Positions 1-8,860 are shown, counted from the stretch's first letter. The stretch is 64,000 bases of DNA from an uncultured Marvinbryantia sp. (GCF_905201705.1 NZ_CAJKOX010000021.1:1-64000); one strand, 5' to 3'. Program-made: numbers and translations. Notes: generated by a model from the sequence alone, not told the origin.

Positions 1-340
1 CACAGTCTGCACAGATTGTTGCATGGGTTCCGTCTCCATTGTTTCTGTACTCCCAATTGTTGCCCGTGTGATTGCATTCTGTGTGGCATGAAGGGCAAAC
101 CCTATTCACGTACACACATTTTGTGGTATCAACCACATGACCCTCCGGACAAATTACATTATGGGTCGCATTCCCATTTGATTCATATGTGAAACTATGC
201 TGATAGTCCCAACAAGCCTCCCCTGCCTCATGCTCTGTTCCAGTTGCCCACACACCTGCGGTCATCTGGCTTGCGAGCATTGCTATCGTCATGATCGATA
301 CCAATACCCTTTTCCACTTTTGTTTCATTTTCATGCGCAT
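1..340 (-). CDS. secreted Cys-rich repeat protein, N-terminal part (cut by window edge)
   Basis: An open frame runs from ATG at 340 to the left edge (113 codons visible, no stop). Residues 1-33 form a Sec signal peptide: a basic start (MKQKWKR), a hydrophobic core and a VWA-type cleavage region. The mature part carries repeat-like units with paired cysteines and histidines (ICPEGH, CPSCHTECNHTG, NGDGTHATICADC). The NGDGTH...C..C pattern is familiar from exported repeat proteins of Clostridia whose function is unknown. Upstream is a GAGAGG-type ribosome site. The gene diverges from the XRE regulator at 689. I cannot see the C-terminus, so a cell-wall anchor cannot be judged. Confidence 0.7.
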   Translation of the reverse strand, partial: MRMKMKQKWKRVLVSIMTIAMLASQMTAGVWATGTEHEAGEACWDYQHSFTYESNGNATHNVICPEGHVVDTTKCVYVNRVCPSCHTECNHTGNNWEYRNNGDGTHATICADC

Positions 341-348
341 AATTTTTT

Positions 349-375
349 CTTACCTCTCTTACCTTTCTTACCTTT
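349..375 (-). repeat. three tandem 9-bp copies covering the ribosome-binding region
   Basis: On the minus strand the unit is (A/G)GAGGTAAG or AAAGGTAAG, repeated three times at exactly 9-bp spacing just before the ATG at 340. Each copy contains a GG-purine core that could act as a ribosome site. Copy-number change would shift the distance between promoter and start codon. Confidence 0.6.
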
Positions 376-503
376 CTTTCTAAAAAAAATATGTACCAAT
401 GCTTGTGCTTTGTTCTTCCCTCCCCTTCCCTTAAAATTATTTCATCTCTGCAAAATTCCCCATGAACTCATTAAGCATTGATGATTTCTATTTTATATCT
501 TAT

Positions 504-598
504 TTTTTAAGACGTCAATACATTTATTCCATGTTTTTAAGACTTTCTTATTATTTTCCATTTTTAGGACATCCTATAATCAGTCTTAAATATTAAGA
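504..598. promoter_or_regulatory. cluster of TTAAGA-type repeats, possible XRE operators
   Basis: The divergent intergenic region holds TTTTTAAGAC at 504-513 and 534-543, a variant TTTTTAGGAC at 561-570, and a perfect inverted repeat TCTTAA-ATA-TTAAGA at 584-598. Starts are 30 and 27 bp apart, close to whole helical turns. They lie between the XRE regulator and the exported repeat protein and could be its binding sites; that link is inference. Confidence 0.4.
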
Positions 599-688
599 TA
601 CCCTTTCTTTTGTCAATAATTTATAGATTTTTCCGGTATAGAGTGCACAAATGTTTTAATATATGCCAAAAAAGAAAGGATTTTATAT

Positions 689-1030
689 ATGACTGATATC
701 GGATTTGTATTGAAAAATGCCCGTGAAAATAAAAATTTGACTCAGCAGAAAGTGATGGAGCTTACCGGCATTAACCGTAAGTCACTTTCCGGATATGAAA
801 ATAATGTTGCAGAACCAGACCTCTCCACATTTGCGTCGCTTATATCCCTCTATGGTCTTTCTGCAGACGCTGTTCTGAACATCAATCCTGTACAACCTAT
901 GCCAATGCTTACACGATATGACAAACAGCTCCTTTCTTTGTTCAAATCACTGGACAGCCAACACCAAAAGGAGTTGCTGGTACAGGTAAATTCTCTTGTA
1001 AAGTATCTTCAAAAAAGCGAAACAAAATAA
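689..1030 (+). CDS. XRE-family helix-turn-helix regulator
   Basis: A 113-residue protein. Residues 6-62 form a Cro/C1-type HTH (LKNARENKNLTQQKVMELTG, then RKSLSGYENNVAEPDLSTFASLISLYGLS). The C-terminal half, about residues 75-110, is a short helical tail (LLSLFKSLDSQHQKELLVQV) typical of dimerising stand-alone XRE repressors. An AAGAAAGGA ribosome site precedes the ATG. It is divergent from the secreted repeat protein and ends in a strong hairpin. It probably represses itself and/or the divergent gene through the TTAAGA repeats between them. No phage or integrative-element genes sit next to it. Confidence 0.85.
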   Translation: MTDIGFVLKNARENKNLTQQKVMELTGINRKSLSGYENNVAEPDLSTFASLISLYGLSADAVLNINPVQPMPMLTRYDKQLLSLFKSLDSQHQKELLVQVNSLVKYLQKSETK

Positions 1031-1070
1031 GAAGGAGCATCAAAACTTCCGATGCTCCTTCTTATTTTTT
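1025..1070. terminator. bidirectional intrinsic terminator
   Basis: A 17-bp perfect stem (AAATAAGAAGGAGCATC with its complement) around a 9-nt loop has T-rich sequence on the plus side and A-rich on the other. It separates the converging XRE gene and purine nucleoside phosphorylase. Confidence 0.9.
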
Positions 1071-1087
1071 AGAAACTGCATAAGATT

Positions 1088-1903
1088 TTATAAATTCCGA
1101 ATAATTTTTTCCACCCACACGCACAGCTTCGCGCTGCTCTCGTTCGCGATGCGCACGACCTCCTCATGACTGTGCTTTTCTTTGGCGATGCCCGTCGCCA
1201 TGTTGGTAATGCAGGCGATGCCGAGCACCCTGATGCCAAGATAGTTTGCCGCGATGGTCTCCGGCACGGTCGACATGCCGATTGCGTCTGCGCCCAGGCG
1301 CTCAAACGCACGGATCTCCGCCGCCGTCTCATAGCAGGGACCGGAAAACAGCGCATACACACCCTCTTTATAGGAAATGTTAAGCTCTTCCGCAAGCTGT
1401 TCGGCCTTTTCGATCAATTCATGTGAATATGCCTCCGACATATCCGGAAAACGCACGCCGAAACGCTCGTCGTTATCGCCGATTAACGAATTCTGCCCAA
1501 GCATATTGATAAAGTCCGTCAGCACCATCAGATCACCCGGCACGAAGCTGCGATTGATTCCGCCGCAGGCGTTCGTGACGATCAGCGTCTCCACGCCGAT
1601 CATTTTCATCACGTAAATGGGATACGTCACCTCTTTCATGGTGAAGCCCTCGTAATAGTGGAATCTGCCCTGCATGGCGGCAACAACGCGCTGACCGATC
1701 CTGCCGATCACCAGATTTCCGGCATGCCCGGCTACGTGGGACTGCGGAAAATGCGGAATCTCCCGGTAGGGGATCACCACCTTATCCTCCATCATATCTG
1801 TCAGACTGCCCAGACCGCTTCCAAGCACCACGCCGACGGTCGGCGTCTCCCTGATTCTTTCTTTAATATACGCCGCTGATTCTGTTACTTTTTCGTAAAA
1901 CAT
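1088..1903 (-). CDS. punA: purine-nucleoside phosphorylase, trimeric class
   Basis: A 271-residue protein. It splits inosine, guanosine and their deoxy forms with phosphate, giving base plus (deoxy)ribose-1-phosphate in the cytoplasm. Family marks are VVLGSGLGSL near residue 25 (phosphate loop), GRFHYYEG, the TNACGGINRSF segment, and CITNMATG near the C-terminus. Length matches the 270-280 residues of the class. The ATG at 1903 is preferred over upstream codons because AGGGAGGAAAC sits directly before it. It is monocistronic here; the rest of the deoxynucleoside salvage genes lie 9 kb away at 10.7-14.6 kb. Confidence 0.93.
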   Translation of the reverse strand: MFYEKVTESAAYIKERIRETPTVGVVLGSGLGSLTDMMEDKVVIPYREIPHFPQSHVAGHAGNLVIGRIGQRVVAAMQGRFHYYEGFTMKEVTYPIYVMKMIGVETLIVTNACGGINRSFVPGDLMVLTDFINMLGQNSLIGDNDERFGVRFPDMSEAYSHELIEKAEQLAEELNISYKEGVYALFSGPCYETAAEIRAFERLGADAIGMSTVPETIAANYLGIRVLGIACITNMATGIAKEKHSHEEVVRIANESSAKLCVWVEKIIRNL

Positions 1904-1950
1904 GTTTCCTCCCTGAATATAAAGCATACGGCCCCTGGTGCAGTGTTTTT

Positions 1951-2300
1951 TCAGGCAATATTCTCGCACCTCACTGCTATAATACCTCCGCTCTGCAATG
2001 TATGAACGTTCTTCAATTCGCCGTATAAAAGATATTTAACGTATTTTCTTCTGCCGTGACAGATGGATACGAATATTCCCCGGATGCCGCTGTCCATTCT
2101 GACTGCATCAATCCCGCTGCAGTTATTCGGCAGCTGCGTCGGATATTCCTCACACCATGTTTATCCAAAATCTTTCGAATCGCTTCGATAAATTCTTCCT
2201 CTGGTGCTGCGTATTCGCATGACAGTCCCCAAACCAGGTCTGTGTATCCGGAAAAATTGGTTCCTGTTTCAATATTTTAATGTTTTCCATAAATATTCAT
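1951..2300 (-). pseudogene. possible decayed gene with several frame changes
   Basis: No long frame is intact, but protein-like stretches follow one another on the minus strand in different frames. The first begins at ATG 2290 or 2300. The next reads TDLVWGLSCEYAAPEEEFIEAIRKILDK when pieced together across a shift, and the last (GIDAVRMDSGIRGIFVSICHG, then KYVKYLLYGELKN) ends at a TGA at 1951. An AAGGATG ribosome site precedes the start. The pattern suggests a small gene broken by one or two indels plus a stop. I do not recognise the family, and chance coding-like sequence is possible. Confidence 0.3.
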
Positions 2301-2337
2301 CCTTTCAAGCTAAATATATATGGATAACTACTGACAA

Positions 2338-3039
2338 TTATTTTTCCCCTGAATAATAATTTTCTACCGATTCGGTCAAATGCTCGCGCATAACCCGTTC
2401 CGCCTCTTTTCCGTTGCCGGAGCGCAGCGTTTCGATAATCTGTCTGTGAAATTCAATACCGTGCATATTTCCTTTTTCCGGGATCAGCGCCGTCCGCAAA
2501 ATCGGGGACAGGAGATTTGTCATGGATTGTACAAATAATTCCAGTAACGGATTCTGCGATAATTTTGCTATCATAATATGAAACTGTAAATCCAGGCTGA
2601 TTCGCTTTTCCACATCATCTTTATATTTCAGCATACTGTCGTTGATTTCCGTCAGCACGTCAAAGGCCTCCGGTTCATTACATTCTGCAGCCATCCTGCA
2701 GGCTTCCGTTTCCAGGATCATTCGCATTTCAAATACCTTGCTGTTCTCAATATTGTCCATCAAAATGATTCTGTTCAATATTTCCGTAATACTTCTGTTA
2801 TCCGGTTTTTCTATGTAAGCGCCCTCGCCGGTTCGGAGACTCACCAGATGACGTTCCTTCAAAATTTTCAGTGATTCGCGAACCACATTTCGGCTGACAC
2901 CGAAGTTTTCCGCAAGAGCCTGCTCAGAGGGAAGCTTCTGTCCGATCTGTGAAGAATCATTCAAAATCATTTCTTCAAGATTATCCGCAATGCTCTCATA
3001 TAAATTTACACGTTGAATACTATAGTTAATCTTCTGCAA
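2338..3039 (-). CDS. GntR-family transcriptional regulator (FadR subfamily, FCD domain)
   Basis: A 233-residue protein. Residues 10-75 are a winged HTH (KLPSEQALAENFGVSRNVVRESLKIL, the GntR signature). The C-terminal FCD effector domain has the metal-ligand pattern DLQFH, FHRQI and MREHL. Translation appears to start at TTG 3039, with GGGTGAT just upstream; the next Met would cut into the HTH. It is the last gene of the aldolase/ABC/flavoprotein operon, so it most likely senses the pathway substrate (FCD proteins bind carboxylates) and controls the promoter at about 8.87 kb. That role is inferred. Confidence 0.88.
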   Translation of the reverse strand: MQKINYSIQRVNLYESIADNLEEMILNDSSQIGQKLPSEQALAENFGVSRNVVRESLKILKERHLVSLRTGEGAYIEKPDNRSITEILNRIILMDNIENSKVFEMRMILETEACRMAAECNEPEAFDVLTEINDSMLKYKDDVEKRISLDLQFHIMIAKLSQNPLLELFVQSMTNLLSPILRTALIPEKGNMHGIEFHRQIIETLRSGNGKEAERVMREHLTESVENYYSGEK

Positions 3040-3069
3040 AATATCACCCGTTCTTAGTTTATTTTTCGT

Positions 3070-4731
3070 TCAGGGCTCCGTCTCCAATGTTCCGCCCAAC
3101 ACCAGCCCGTTGTCCATAGTTACCCAATTCATTTTTGTTTGTTTTTCATCCCGCATTGGATAATCGCTGCGGTCGTGGCAGCCTCTTGACTCTTTTCTCT
3201 GTCTCATGCTGGTAAGAATCAGCCGGGCTGCATCGATTGCATTATATGCGTCAAAATACATAGTCGTCCTGCCGTTACAAAGGTGGGAAAGCGGATAGAT
3301 CTTCAGCTTTTCTATCTCTTCCAGCGCCCTTGCCAGGCCCTCTTCATTACGGTGCAGACATGCGTACTGCTGCATCGTGCTCCGGATACAGCGCATCACA
3401 TTCTCCGGCGCAGTTTCCGTTTCCGCGGCGCCATCCGCAAATTCCATTCGTAAGCGCTCTTCAACTGCAGCATCAGAAAGCTGTTCATCCGGTCTTTTTT
3501 CTGCATAAGATACCGCAGCTTTTCCCGCTGCTTCGCCAAATACCTGAGTCGCCAGCACACACAGCCCGCCCATCCGATTTGGTCCATGACAGCCTCCGGC
3601 ACTTTCTCCGCAGGCAAAAAGTCCTTCCATATCCGTATGGATATCTTCATGAAGCAATATTCCGCCATTGAATCCCTGCGCAAAAGGATACAGTGTCATG
3701 GGAGTTGCTGCATTCATCCCAAAACGGTTCAAAAATCTCTCCCATAGCCGGTAACGATTCCCTTTTACCCGGTCGGCATCCGGTACCACGGTAAGTCCAA
3801 GGCCGTTTCCCTTCCTGTACTCTCCTACCATCGCATATTCCAGATATTTGCCTTTGCTGTCCGTACTAAACGGTCCATGCGCGGCATGCGCCAGAATGCA
3901 TTCCTCTTCGCTCATTCCTGCCGGCAAATACTGCTTCAGGCATGTTTCCCCTTTGCCATTATAGAAAGCCGGAATTTCCCTGTAAGAAAACAGATAATAG
4001 TTAATGCCCTTTTTGGGAGATACACTTCCGTGAACAAACTGAATAAACTCCAGATTTACCAGACGTACCCCATATCTGGCAGCCATCGCATATGCACTTC
4101 CATAAAGCTTCCCATAGGCGGCTCCATATTCATACAGACCTTCTCCTCCACCGCAGGCAAGCACGACCGCCGCAGCTCTGATACTGGTGAGATTTCCATC
4201 GCGGTCAACAGCAACGGCTCCGTAACATCTCATTCTGTCAGACACCAGAGAAACTATCGTTTGACCAGTCTCAATCCGGATATTTTTCCTCTTCCCCAGT
4301 TCTCTCTCCCAGGCCTGCGTTAATTCCCGCATATCATCTAAAAAAGCGCCTCTTGGCTGACGTCCGAAGCAGCCTGTAATTCCCACATCTCTCATGGGAA
4401 CAAAAGGGACGCCTTCTCTCACCAGTTGTTCGTAAGCACGTGTGGAATCGCGCGCAAGCTTATCCGCCAGCGCTTTGTTTAAACACTCGCCCGAAGCCGT
4501 CAGTATTTCATTTTGAAACTGCTGTGCATCCTGCTGATCAGTAGCATACAACATCCCCCATTCATGACTGAACGGGTAAAAAGTAGAGCCGGAGCCGGAA
4601 ATTTTCGTTTCACTGGCTAAAATCACATTCATTCCGGCATCCGCCGCCACAAGCGCAGCACGGATTCCTCCGCCCCCGCCTCCGACAACAAGAACATCAC
4701 ATTTCATATGCTTTATAGAAAATTTTTCCAT
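3070..4731 (-). CDS. FAD-dependent oxidoreductase, fumarate reductase/succinate dehydrogenase flavoprotein type
   Basis: A 553-residue soluble flavoprotein with no signal peptide. The N-terminus has the dinucleotide-binding loop VVGGGGGGIRAALVAADAG. The second FAD motif is ACGESAGGCHGPNRMGGLC near residue 385. The His of classical FrdA that binds FAD covalently is not in the expected place (GSGSTFYPF instead), so FAD is probably non-covalent. The C-terminal helical domain matches FrdA/L-aspartate oxidase/AprA relatives. Start is the ATG at 4731 after AAGGAAAG. No iron-sulfur or membrane subunit is nearby, so the electron partner is unknown. Its place beside an aldolase and sugar-type permeases suggests it oxidises or reduces a carboxylate made from the imported substrate. 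Confidence 0.8.
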   Translation of the reverse strand: MEKFSIKHMKCDVLVVGGGGGGIRAALVAADAGMNVILASETKISGSGSTFYPFSHEWGMLYATDQQDAQQFQNEILTASGECLNKALADKLARDSTRAYEQLVREGVPFVPMRDVGITGCFGRQPRGAFLDDMRELTQAWERELGKRKNIRIETGQTIVSLVSDRMRCYGAVAVDRDGNLTSIRAAAVVLACGGGEGLYEYGAAYGKLYGSAYAMAARYGVRLVNLEFIQFVHGSVSPKKGINYYLFSYREIPAFYNGKGETCLKQYLPAGMSEEECILAHAAHGPFSTDSKGKYLEYAMVGEYRKGNGLGLTVVPDADRVKGNRYRLWERFLNRFGMNAATPMTLYPFAQGFNGGILLHEDIHTDMEGLFACGESAGGCHGPNRMGGLCVLATQVFGEAAGKAAVSYAEKRPDEQLSDAAVEERLRMEFADGAAETETAPENVMRCIRSTMQQYACLHRNEEGLARALEEIEKLKIYPLSHLCNGRTTMYFDAYNAIDAARLILTSMRQRKESRGCHDRSDYPMRDEKQTKMNWVTMDNGLVLGGTLETEP

Positions 4732-4829
4732 TTTTCTTTCCTTATAGTATGACATTTTACTCTTTTAAAGTCAAGTACAACGTTCCAACATTCCCTGTTT
4801 TCATGCTGTGAAAAGGTATCTGACAAACA

Positions 4830-4852
4830 GGCAGCCTGTCTGGCCAGGCCGC
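4830..4852 (-). terminator. internal hairpin in the operon, possible attenuator
   Basis: A 9-bp stem (GGCGGCCTG with CAGGCTGCC, one wobble) lies in the 145-bp gap between the binding-protein gene and the flavoprotein gene. No clear T-run follows, so it may be an mRNA stabiliser rather than a true terminator. Confidence 0.35.
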
Positions 4853-4876
4853 CCATTTTCGCTGATGTTACCTCTC

Positions 4877-6232
4877 TTACTCGGCTTCCGGATTTGCTTC
4901 ATTATACAGTTCAATCGTATCATTAATGTCTGCAATAATCTTTTCTACCGCATTCTCCGGGCCAAAGTCCGCATCGCCGAACATTCTTCCAAAGCAGTCC
5001 ATAACAATGTTTCTAAAATCATAATAGCTCCCAAATACAGCTCCCACATATTCCGGTTTGCATTCCTGCAGTTCCTCCCAGATTGCCTCTACAAACGGAT
5101 TATCCTTTTTGAATTCCGTATACACCTCGCTCTCGTAAGCTCCGGTGCTTACCGGCGTGTAGCCTGTATATGCCGCATAATATCCCATTACTTCATCCTG
5201 CCACAGATACTTGATAAACTCCCATGCACCTTTCTGCTTTTCCTCATCCTTCTTGTCAACCATCCACAGGGAATTTCCGCCCGGTGAGAAACTGCCCGTT
5301 ACTTCTTCATTTGTGATCGGCGCCGCCACCTGTCCCAATGTAAAGCTTTCAATTGTAGATTTCTGCTTCAGGATCCACTGTGAGCTTCCTACAAGCATTG
5401 CAAGGTCGCCTGTAAGGAAAGCAGTTGTAATATCAGAGCTCGCAATCGTAGTCGTCGGCGGATAATTATAGTCCTGGCTTAAGTAATCATAAAACGTTTT
5501 AAAAATCGTATCCGCCGCCCCGTTGTCGTTCATAACACAGGAAGTTACCCTGCCGGAACGTCCGTTATTGTTGTCAAAGGTAGGATCTCCGGACAGACAC
5601 ATATATTCTTCAATCTGCCAGCCGTCACTTAAAATGGACCAGCCATATTTCGCTTCTCCTGCATCCACTACCTGTTTCGCCGCCGCATCCAGGTCAGCGA
5701 TTGTTTTTATTGAAGCAACATCTACTCCCGCATTGCTCAGCGCTTCCTGATTATAACTTACAGCCAGCATTGTTACACTCAGCGGCATGCAGTACAGCGT
5801 ATCATCGATCGTATAGAGTGCTCTGATATTCTCCTGCATATCAGACACATCAAATCCCTCTTCATCAATATATTTCTGAACCGGAATGATATAATCGCTG
5901 TCTTTCAGATAACCCATACACTCTACCACGATCTGGTAAATATCCGGCAATGCATCCTGCGGCGTTGCCTTAAACTTTGCAAAGCTGTCATACCAGCTTC
6001 CCTGATACTCAGAAACAACATAATACTGATCCTGTGATGCGTTAAAATCATTTACAATTTTTGTAAATGCTTCTTCTCCGACGCCGCTTAGCATATGCCA
6101 TACCGTGATTTCCGTGCGTCCCTCCTTCGACACGCTCTCAGCGTTCACCCCCATCGGAGTCAGACCGGTCAGCATTATTGCCGCGCTCATTACCACTGCC
6201 ATCCTCTTTAACCAGGTCCTTCTTTTCTTCAT
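4877..6232 (-). CDS. ABC transporter substrate-binding protein, sugar type (family 1)
   Basis: A 451-residue exported solute-binding protein. Residues 1-32 are a signal peptide (MKKRRTWLKRM, hydrophobic core, VNAES cleavage). The body starts with the typical ITVWHMLSGVG and contains the LWMVDKKDEEKQKGAWEFIKYLW motif of family 1 binding proteins. The export signal has no lipobox Cys, which is unusual for a Gram-positive binding protein. An AAGGAGATGG ribosome site precedes the ATG. It follows two permease genes in the same operon; the ligand is probably a sugar, sugar acid or polyol, not determinable here. Confidence 0.88.
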   Translation of the reverse strand: MKKRRTWLKRMAVVMSAAIMLTGLTPMGVNAESVSKEGRTEITVWHMLSGVGEEAFTKIVNDFNASQDQYYVVSEYQGSWYDSFAKFKATPQDALPDIYQIVVECMGYLKDSDYIIPVQKYIDEEGFDVSDMQENIRALYTIDDTLYCMPLSVTMLAVSYNQEALSNAGVDVASIKTIADLDAAAKQVVDAGEAKYGWSILSDGWQIEEYMCLSGDPTFDNNNGRSGRVTSCVMNDNGAADTIFKTFYDYLSQDYNYPPTTTIASSDITTAFLTGDLAMLVGSSQWILKQKSTIESFTLGQVAAPITNEEVTGSFSPGGNSLWMVDKKDEEKQKGAWEFIKYLWQDEVMGYYAAYTGYTPVSTGAYESEVYTEFKKDNPFVEAIWEELQECKPEYVGAVFGSYYDFRNIVMDCFGRMFGDADFGPENAVEKIIADINDTIELYNEANPEAE

Positions 6233-6310
6233 ACTTCCATCTCCTTATAAAATTTTATTTAGGTTATTAAAAAGGGAAACCTATAAACCTGTTTTGCGTT
6301 ATGCATCTTC

Positions 6311-7129
6311 TTACCCTTTTACAGCGCCTGCTACCATACCCTTTACCAGTGACTTCTGTCCAATAATAAAAACGATCACTGCCGGTACGATCGCCGTCAT
6401 TGCCGCGGCAAGCACAAGACCATAGTCAGCACCTTCTGAATCCTTGAGAATACCTGTTCCCACCTGAATCGTCCTCATAGCATCCGTATTCGTAACGAGC
6501 AGCGGCCAGAAATACTGATTGTATGCATTGACAAATGCATACAGACCCAGCGATGCTGTTGCTGATTTTGAAATTGGAAATGCAATCCGAAACAAAAAAT
6601 TCATATGCCCGCATCCGTCAATCGTGGCTGCCTCTTTTAATTCTTTTGGAATAGTCATATAAAACTGACGGAGTATAAAAATACTCATGCCGTTTGCCAG
6701 AAATGGAAATGTCAGCCCCAGGTAGGTATCCGTCAGTTTCAAACTGCATATTGTAAGATAATTTGAAATCAAATTTGATTCGTATGGAATCATCATAGTG
6801 GCAAGAACCAGTGTAAACAGCAGTTTCTTTCCACGGAATTCAAAAAATGTAAATGCGTAAGCCGCAAAGCTGGATGTGATAATCTGAGCAATTACCTGTA
6901 TCATGCTCACTAAAAGGGTATTTTTAAAATACGTAAAAATCGGTACCCGTGAAAAAACCGCTCTGTAATTATTCCAGGACATGTTTTTACTGAACAGAAC
7001 GGGCGGCATCTTAAAAATATCTGCCATTCCCATAAAGCTTAAGCAAACACCATAAATCAGCGGAAAAATTACCAGTATCCCCAGCAGCAGCTTAATCAGA
7101 AAAAAAACATACTCTCTCCGCTTTTTCAT
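6311..7129 (-). CDS. carbohydrate ABC transporter permease (MalG/UgpE type)
   Basis: A 272-residue integral membrane protein with six predicted helices, the first at about residues 10-32. The cytoplasmic EAA loop reads EAATIDGCGHMNFLFRIAFP, the docking site for an ABC ATPase. Its ATG overlaps the stop of the preceding permease (ATGA), which implies translational coupling and a 1:1 heterodimer. No ATPase gene exists in the operon, so it must use a shared MsiK/MsmX-like ATPase encoded elsewhere, as known for many Firmicutes sugar importers. Confidence 0.9.
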   Translation of the reverse strand: MKKRREYVFFLIKLLLGILVIFPLIYGVCLSFMGMADIFKMPPVLFSKNMSWNNYRAVFSRVPIFTYFKNTLLVSMIQVIAQIITSSFAAYAFTFFEFRGKKLLFTLVLATMMIPYESNLISNYLTICSLKLTDTYLGLTFPFLANGMSIFILRQFYMTIPKELKEAATIDGCGHMNFLFRIAFPISKSATASLGLYAFVNAYNQYFWPLLVTNTDAMRTIQVGTGILKDSEGADYGLVLAAAMTAIVPAVIVFIIGQKSLVKGMVAGAVKG

Positions 7130-7992
7130 CAGTAATTCACACCCTTCTTTTCAAATAAAAACTGTATCCTTGTCAATATAAAAACGATCAGAAACAAAAC
7201 CACAGACTGCACACAGGCATAATCAAATCTTGTATTGCGAAATGCCTCCTCATATATGGACCAGATTAACGTTCTTGTACTTTGGTATGGTCCTCCGTTC
7301 GTCAAAAGCCGTATCTGCGCAAATGTCTGAAAAGAAAGAATCAGATTATAAAAAATTACAAAAAAAATCTGCGGCGAAGCAATCGGTATCACAATATGAT
7401 ATAATCTTGAAAAATAACCTGCCCCATCAATCTGCGCGCTTTCTGTCAGCTCTGCCGGTACGTTTCGAAATCCTGTCAGCAGAAAAATCACATTCATTCC
7501 CAGTCCCGTCCAGATTGTCACAATCGCTACGCACTGCATTGCCTTATCCGGTTCTGCAAGCCACGCATAATCTGTTCCCAGTAAATAATTCAAAATCCCC
7601 GCATGCGGAGCGAAAATCAGATACCAGATAACAGATGCCGGAGCGGCTGCGATAACCAGGGGTATCGTATACATCGTCTCATAAATGCGGCTTCCCCTTC
7701 GATGCTCAGTGGCCGCCAATGCTAAAACCATTCCAATCAGAAAAGCTGGAATTCCGACCATCAACGCAAAGCGAAAAGTCCGCAAAATTGTACTCCGAAA
7801 CTCTTCCGAGGTCAGAATACGTATATAGTTTCGAAATCCTACAAACTTAATTGGATTTCCGACTGCATCCGTTAATGTCAGTGAGGTATAAATATTTTTA
7901 AAAAACGGGAGAAAAACAAATCCTCCGAAAATGACTGCACTGGGAAGTAATAGTAAATAAGGTGTCCATTCCCACTTCTTTTTTCTGCTCAT
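7129..7992 (-). CDS. carbohydrate ABC transporter permease (MalF/UgpA type)
   Basis: A 287-residue membrane protein. A short basic N-terminus (MSRKKKWEWTPYL) leads into the first helix, and five more helices follow. The EAA loop is ESAQIDGAGYFSRLYHIVIP. Length is that of UgpA-type subunits without the large MalF loop. A GGAGAAGGCGG ribosome site precedes the ATG at 7992. It sits 29 bp after the aldolase gene and overlaps the partner permease gene, so the three are co-transcribed. The EAA loops of the two permeases show which subunits contact the missing ATPase. Confidence 0.9.
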   Translation of the reverse strand: MSRKKKWEWTPYLLLLPSAVIFGGFVFLPFFKNIYTSLTLTDAVGNPIKFVGFRNYIRILTSEEFRSTILRTFRFALMVGIPAFLIGMVLALAATEHRRGSRIYETMYTIPLVIAAAPASVIWYLIFAPHAGILNYLLGTDYAWLAEPDKAMQCVAIVTIWTGLGMNVIFLLTGFRNVPAELTESAQIDGAGYFSRLYHIVIPIASPQIFFVIFYNLILSFQTFAQIRLLTNGGPYQSTRTLIWSIYEEAFRNTRFDYACVQSVVLFLIVFILTRIQFLFEKKGVNY

Positions 7993-8021
7993 TTTCCGCC
8001 TTCTCCTTTCCCAAAAATGCT

Positions 8022-8801
8022 TTACCTGCCGCTCTGCTGGACATGCTGGATATTATTTAGCGTCTTTACTGCCATCTCTGACAGAAACAGATGGTCCGTC
8101 CCCGCAGAAATTATATTGATCCCCCTGTCGTGCCAATACTGTATCGTTGCAATGTCACAGGCTCCTGTCGATACTCCGATACTCTTTCCATTCTCCTTCA
8201 GGATATGGATCGCTTCATCAATCAGCGCTGTTGTTCGTTTTCCAAAAACATTGTTTATTTCCCCAATCGAACCCGAAAGGTCACACGGACCGAATATATA
8301 CGCATCAATATATGGATTTTTTACAATCTCCGAAAGGTTCTTCACAGCAGTTGCCGTCTCAATCTGGATGCACCGGCAAATTTCCCAGCTTTTTTTCTGT
8401 ATGTACTCATCATTATTTTCCTGCCCATAATAAACTGCGCGAATCGGTCCGAAACCCCTGATCCCATAGGGCGGATAAAGGCAGCTTTTCATAGCAAACT
8501 CTGCTTCTTCTGCTGTATTAATCATCGGAAATATAATGCCAGTCGGACCCATTTCCAGTACACGCTTTGCCATAATGCGATCATTCCACGGAATACGTAC
8601 CAATGTGCTCGTACCACCTGCCCGCGCTGCTATCAGATGATTCTGCAATATTTGATAGTCGATCGCAGTATGCTCTGTATCTATCCATAAAAAATCAAAG
8701 CCCACATTCGATAAAAGTTCACTGATACAGGCATCGCCCAGACTGACATGGACTCCTGCGATCGGCTCACATTTTTGCATCTTCTCTTTCAAAATTCCCA
8801 T
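8022..8801 (-). CDS. HpcH/HpaI-family aldolase
   Basis: A 259-residue class II (metal-dependent) aldolase. The family cleaves 2-keto-3-deoxy acids to pyruvate plus an aldehyde. Conserved positions are visible: FLWIDTEHTAIDY (His base), LVRIPWND (Arg that binds pyruvate), CIQIETATAV (Glu metal ligand) and FGPCDLSGSIG (Asp metal ligand). The ATG at 8801 follows GGGAGGAAGAGGGGT and removes a basic leader from the longer frame. It is the first gene of the operon. With the importer and flavoprotein it suggests breakdown of a sugar acid; the exact substrate cannot be read from sequence. Confidence 0.88.
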   Translation of the reverse strand: MGILKEKMQKCEPIAGVHVSLGDACISELLSNVGFDFLWIDTEHTAIDYQILQNHLIAARAGGTSTLVRIPWNDRIMAKRVLEMGPTGIIFPMINTAEEAEFAMKSCLYPPYGIRGFGPIRAVYYGQENNDEYIQKKSWEICRCIQIETATAVKNLSEIVKNPYIDAYIFGPCDLSGSIGEINNVFGKRTTALIDEAIHILKENGKSIGVSTGACDIATIQYWHDRGINIISAGTDHLFLSEMAVKTLNNIQHVQQSGR

Positions 8802-8860
8802 ACCCCTCTTCCTCCCTCTCTTTATCTTGTTCACTCGCACTGCTGTCGTGCTGTACTACA

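Noticed and set aside
197..481. A 94-codon plus-strand frame near the left edge
   Set aside because: Low-complexity Phe/Leu/Pro composition from a pyrimidine-rich leader, no ribosome site, and it lies opposite the better supported minus-strand secreted protein.
2056..2280. A 74-codon plus-strand frame between punA and the GntR gene
   Set aside because: No ribosome site and no recognisable features; the minus strand shows the more protein-like segments.
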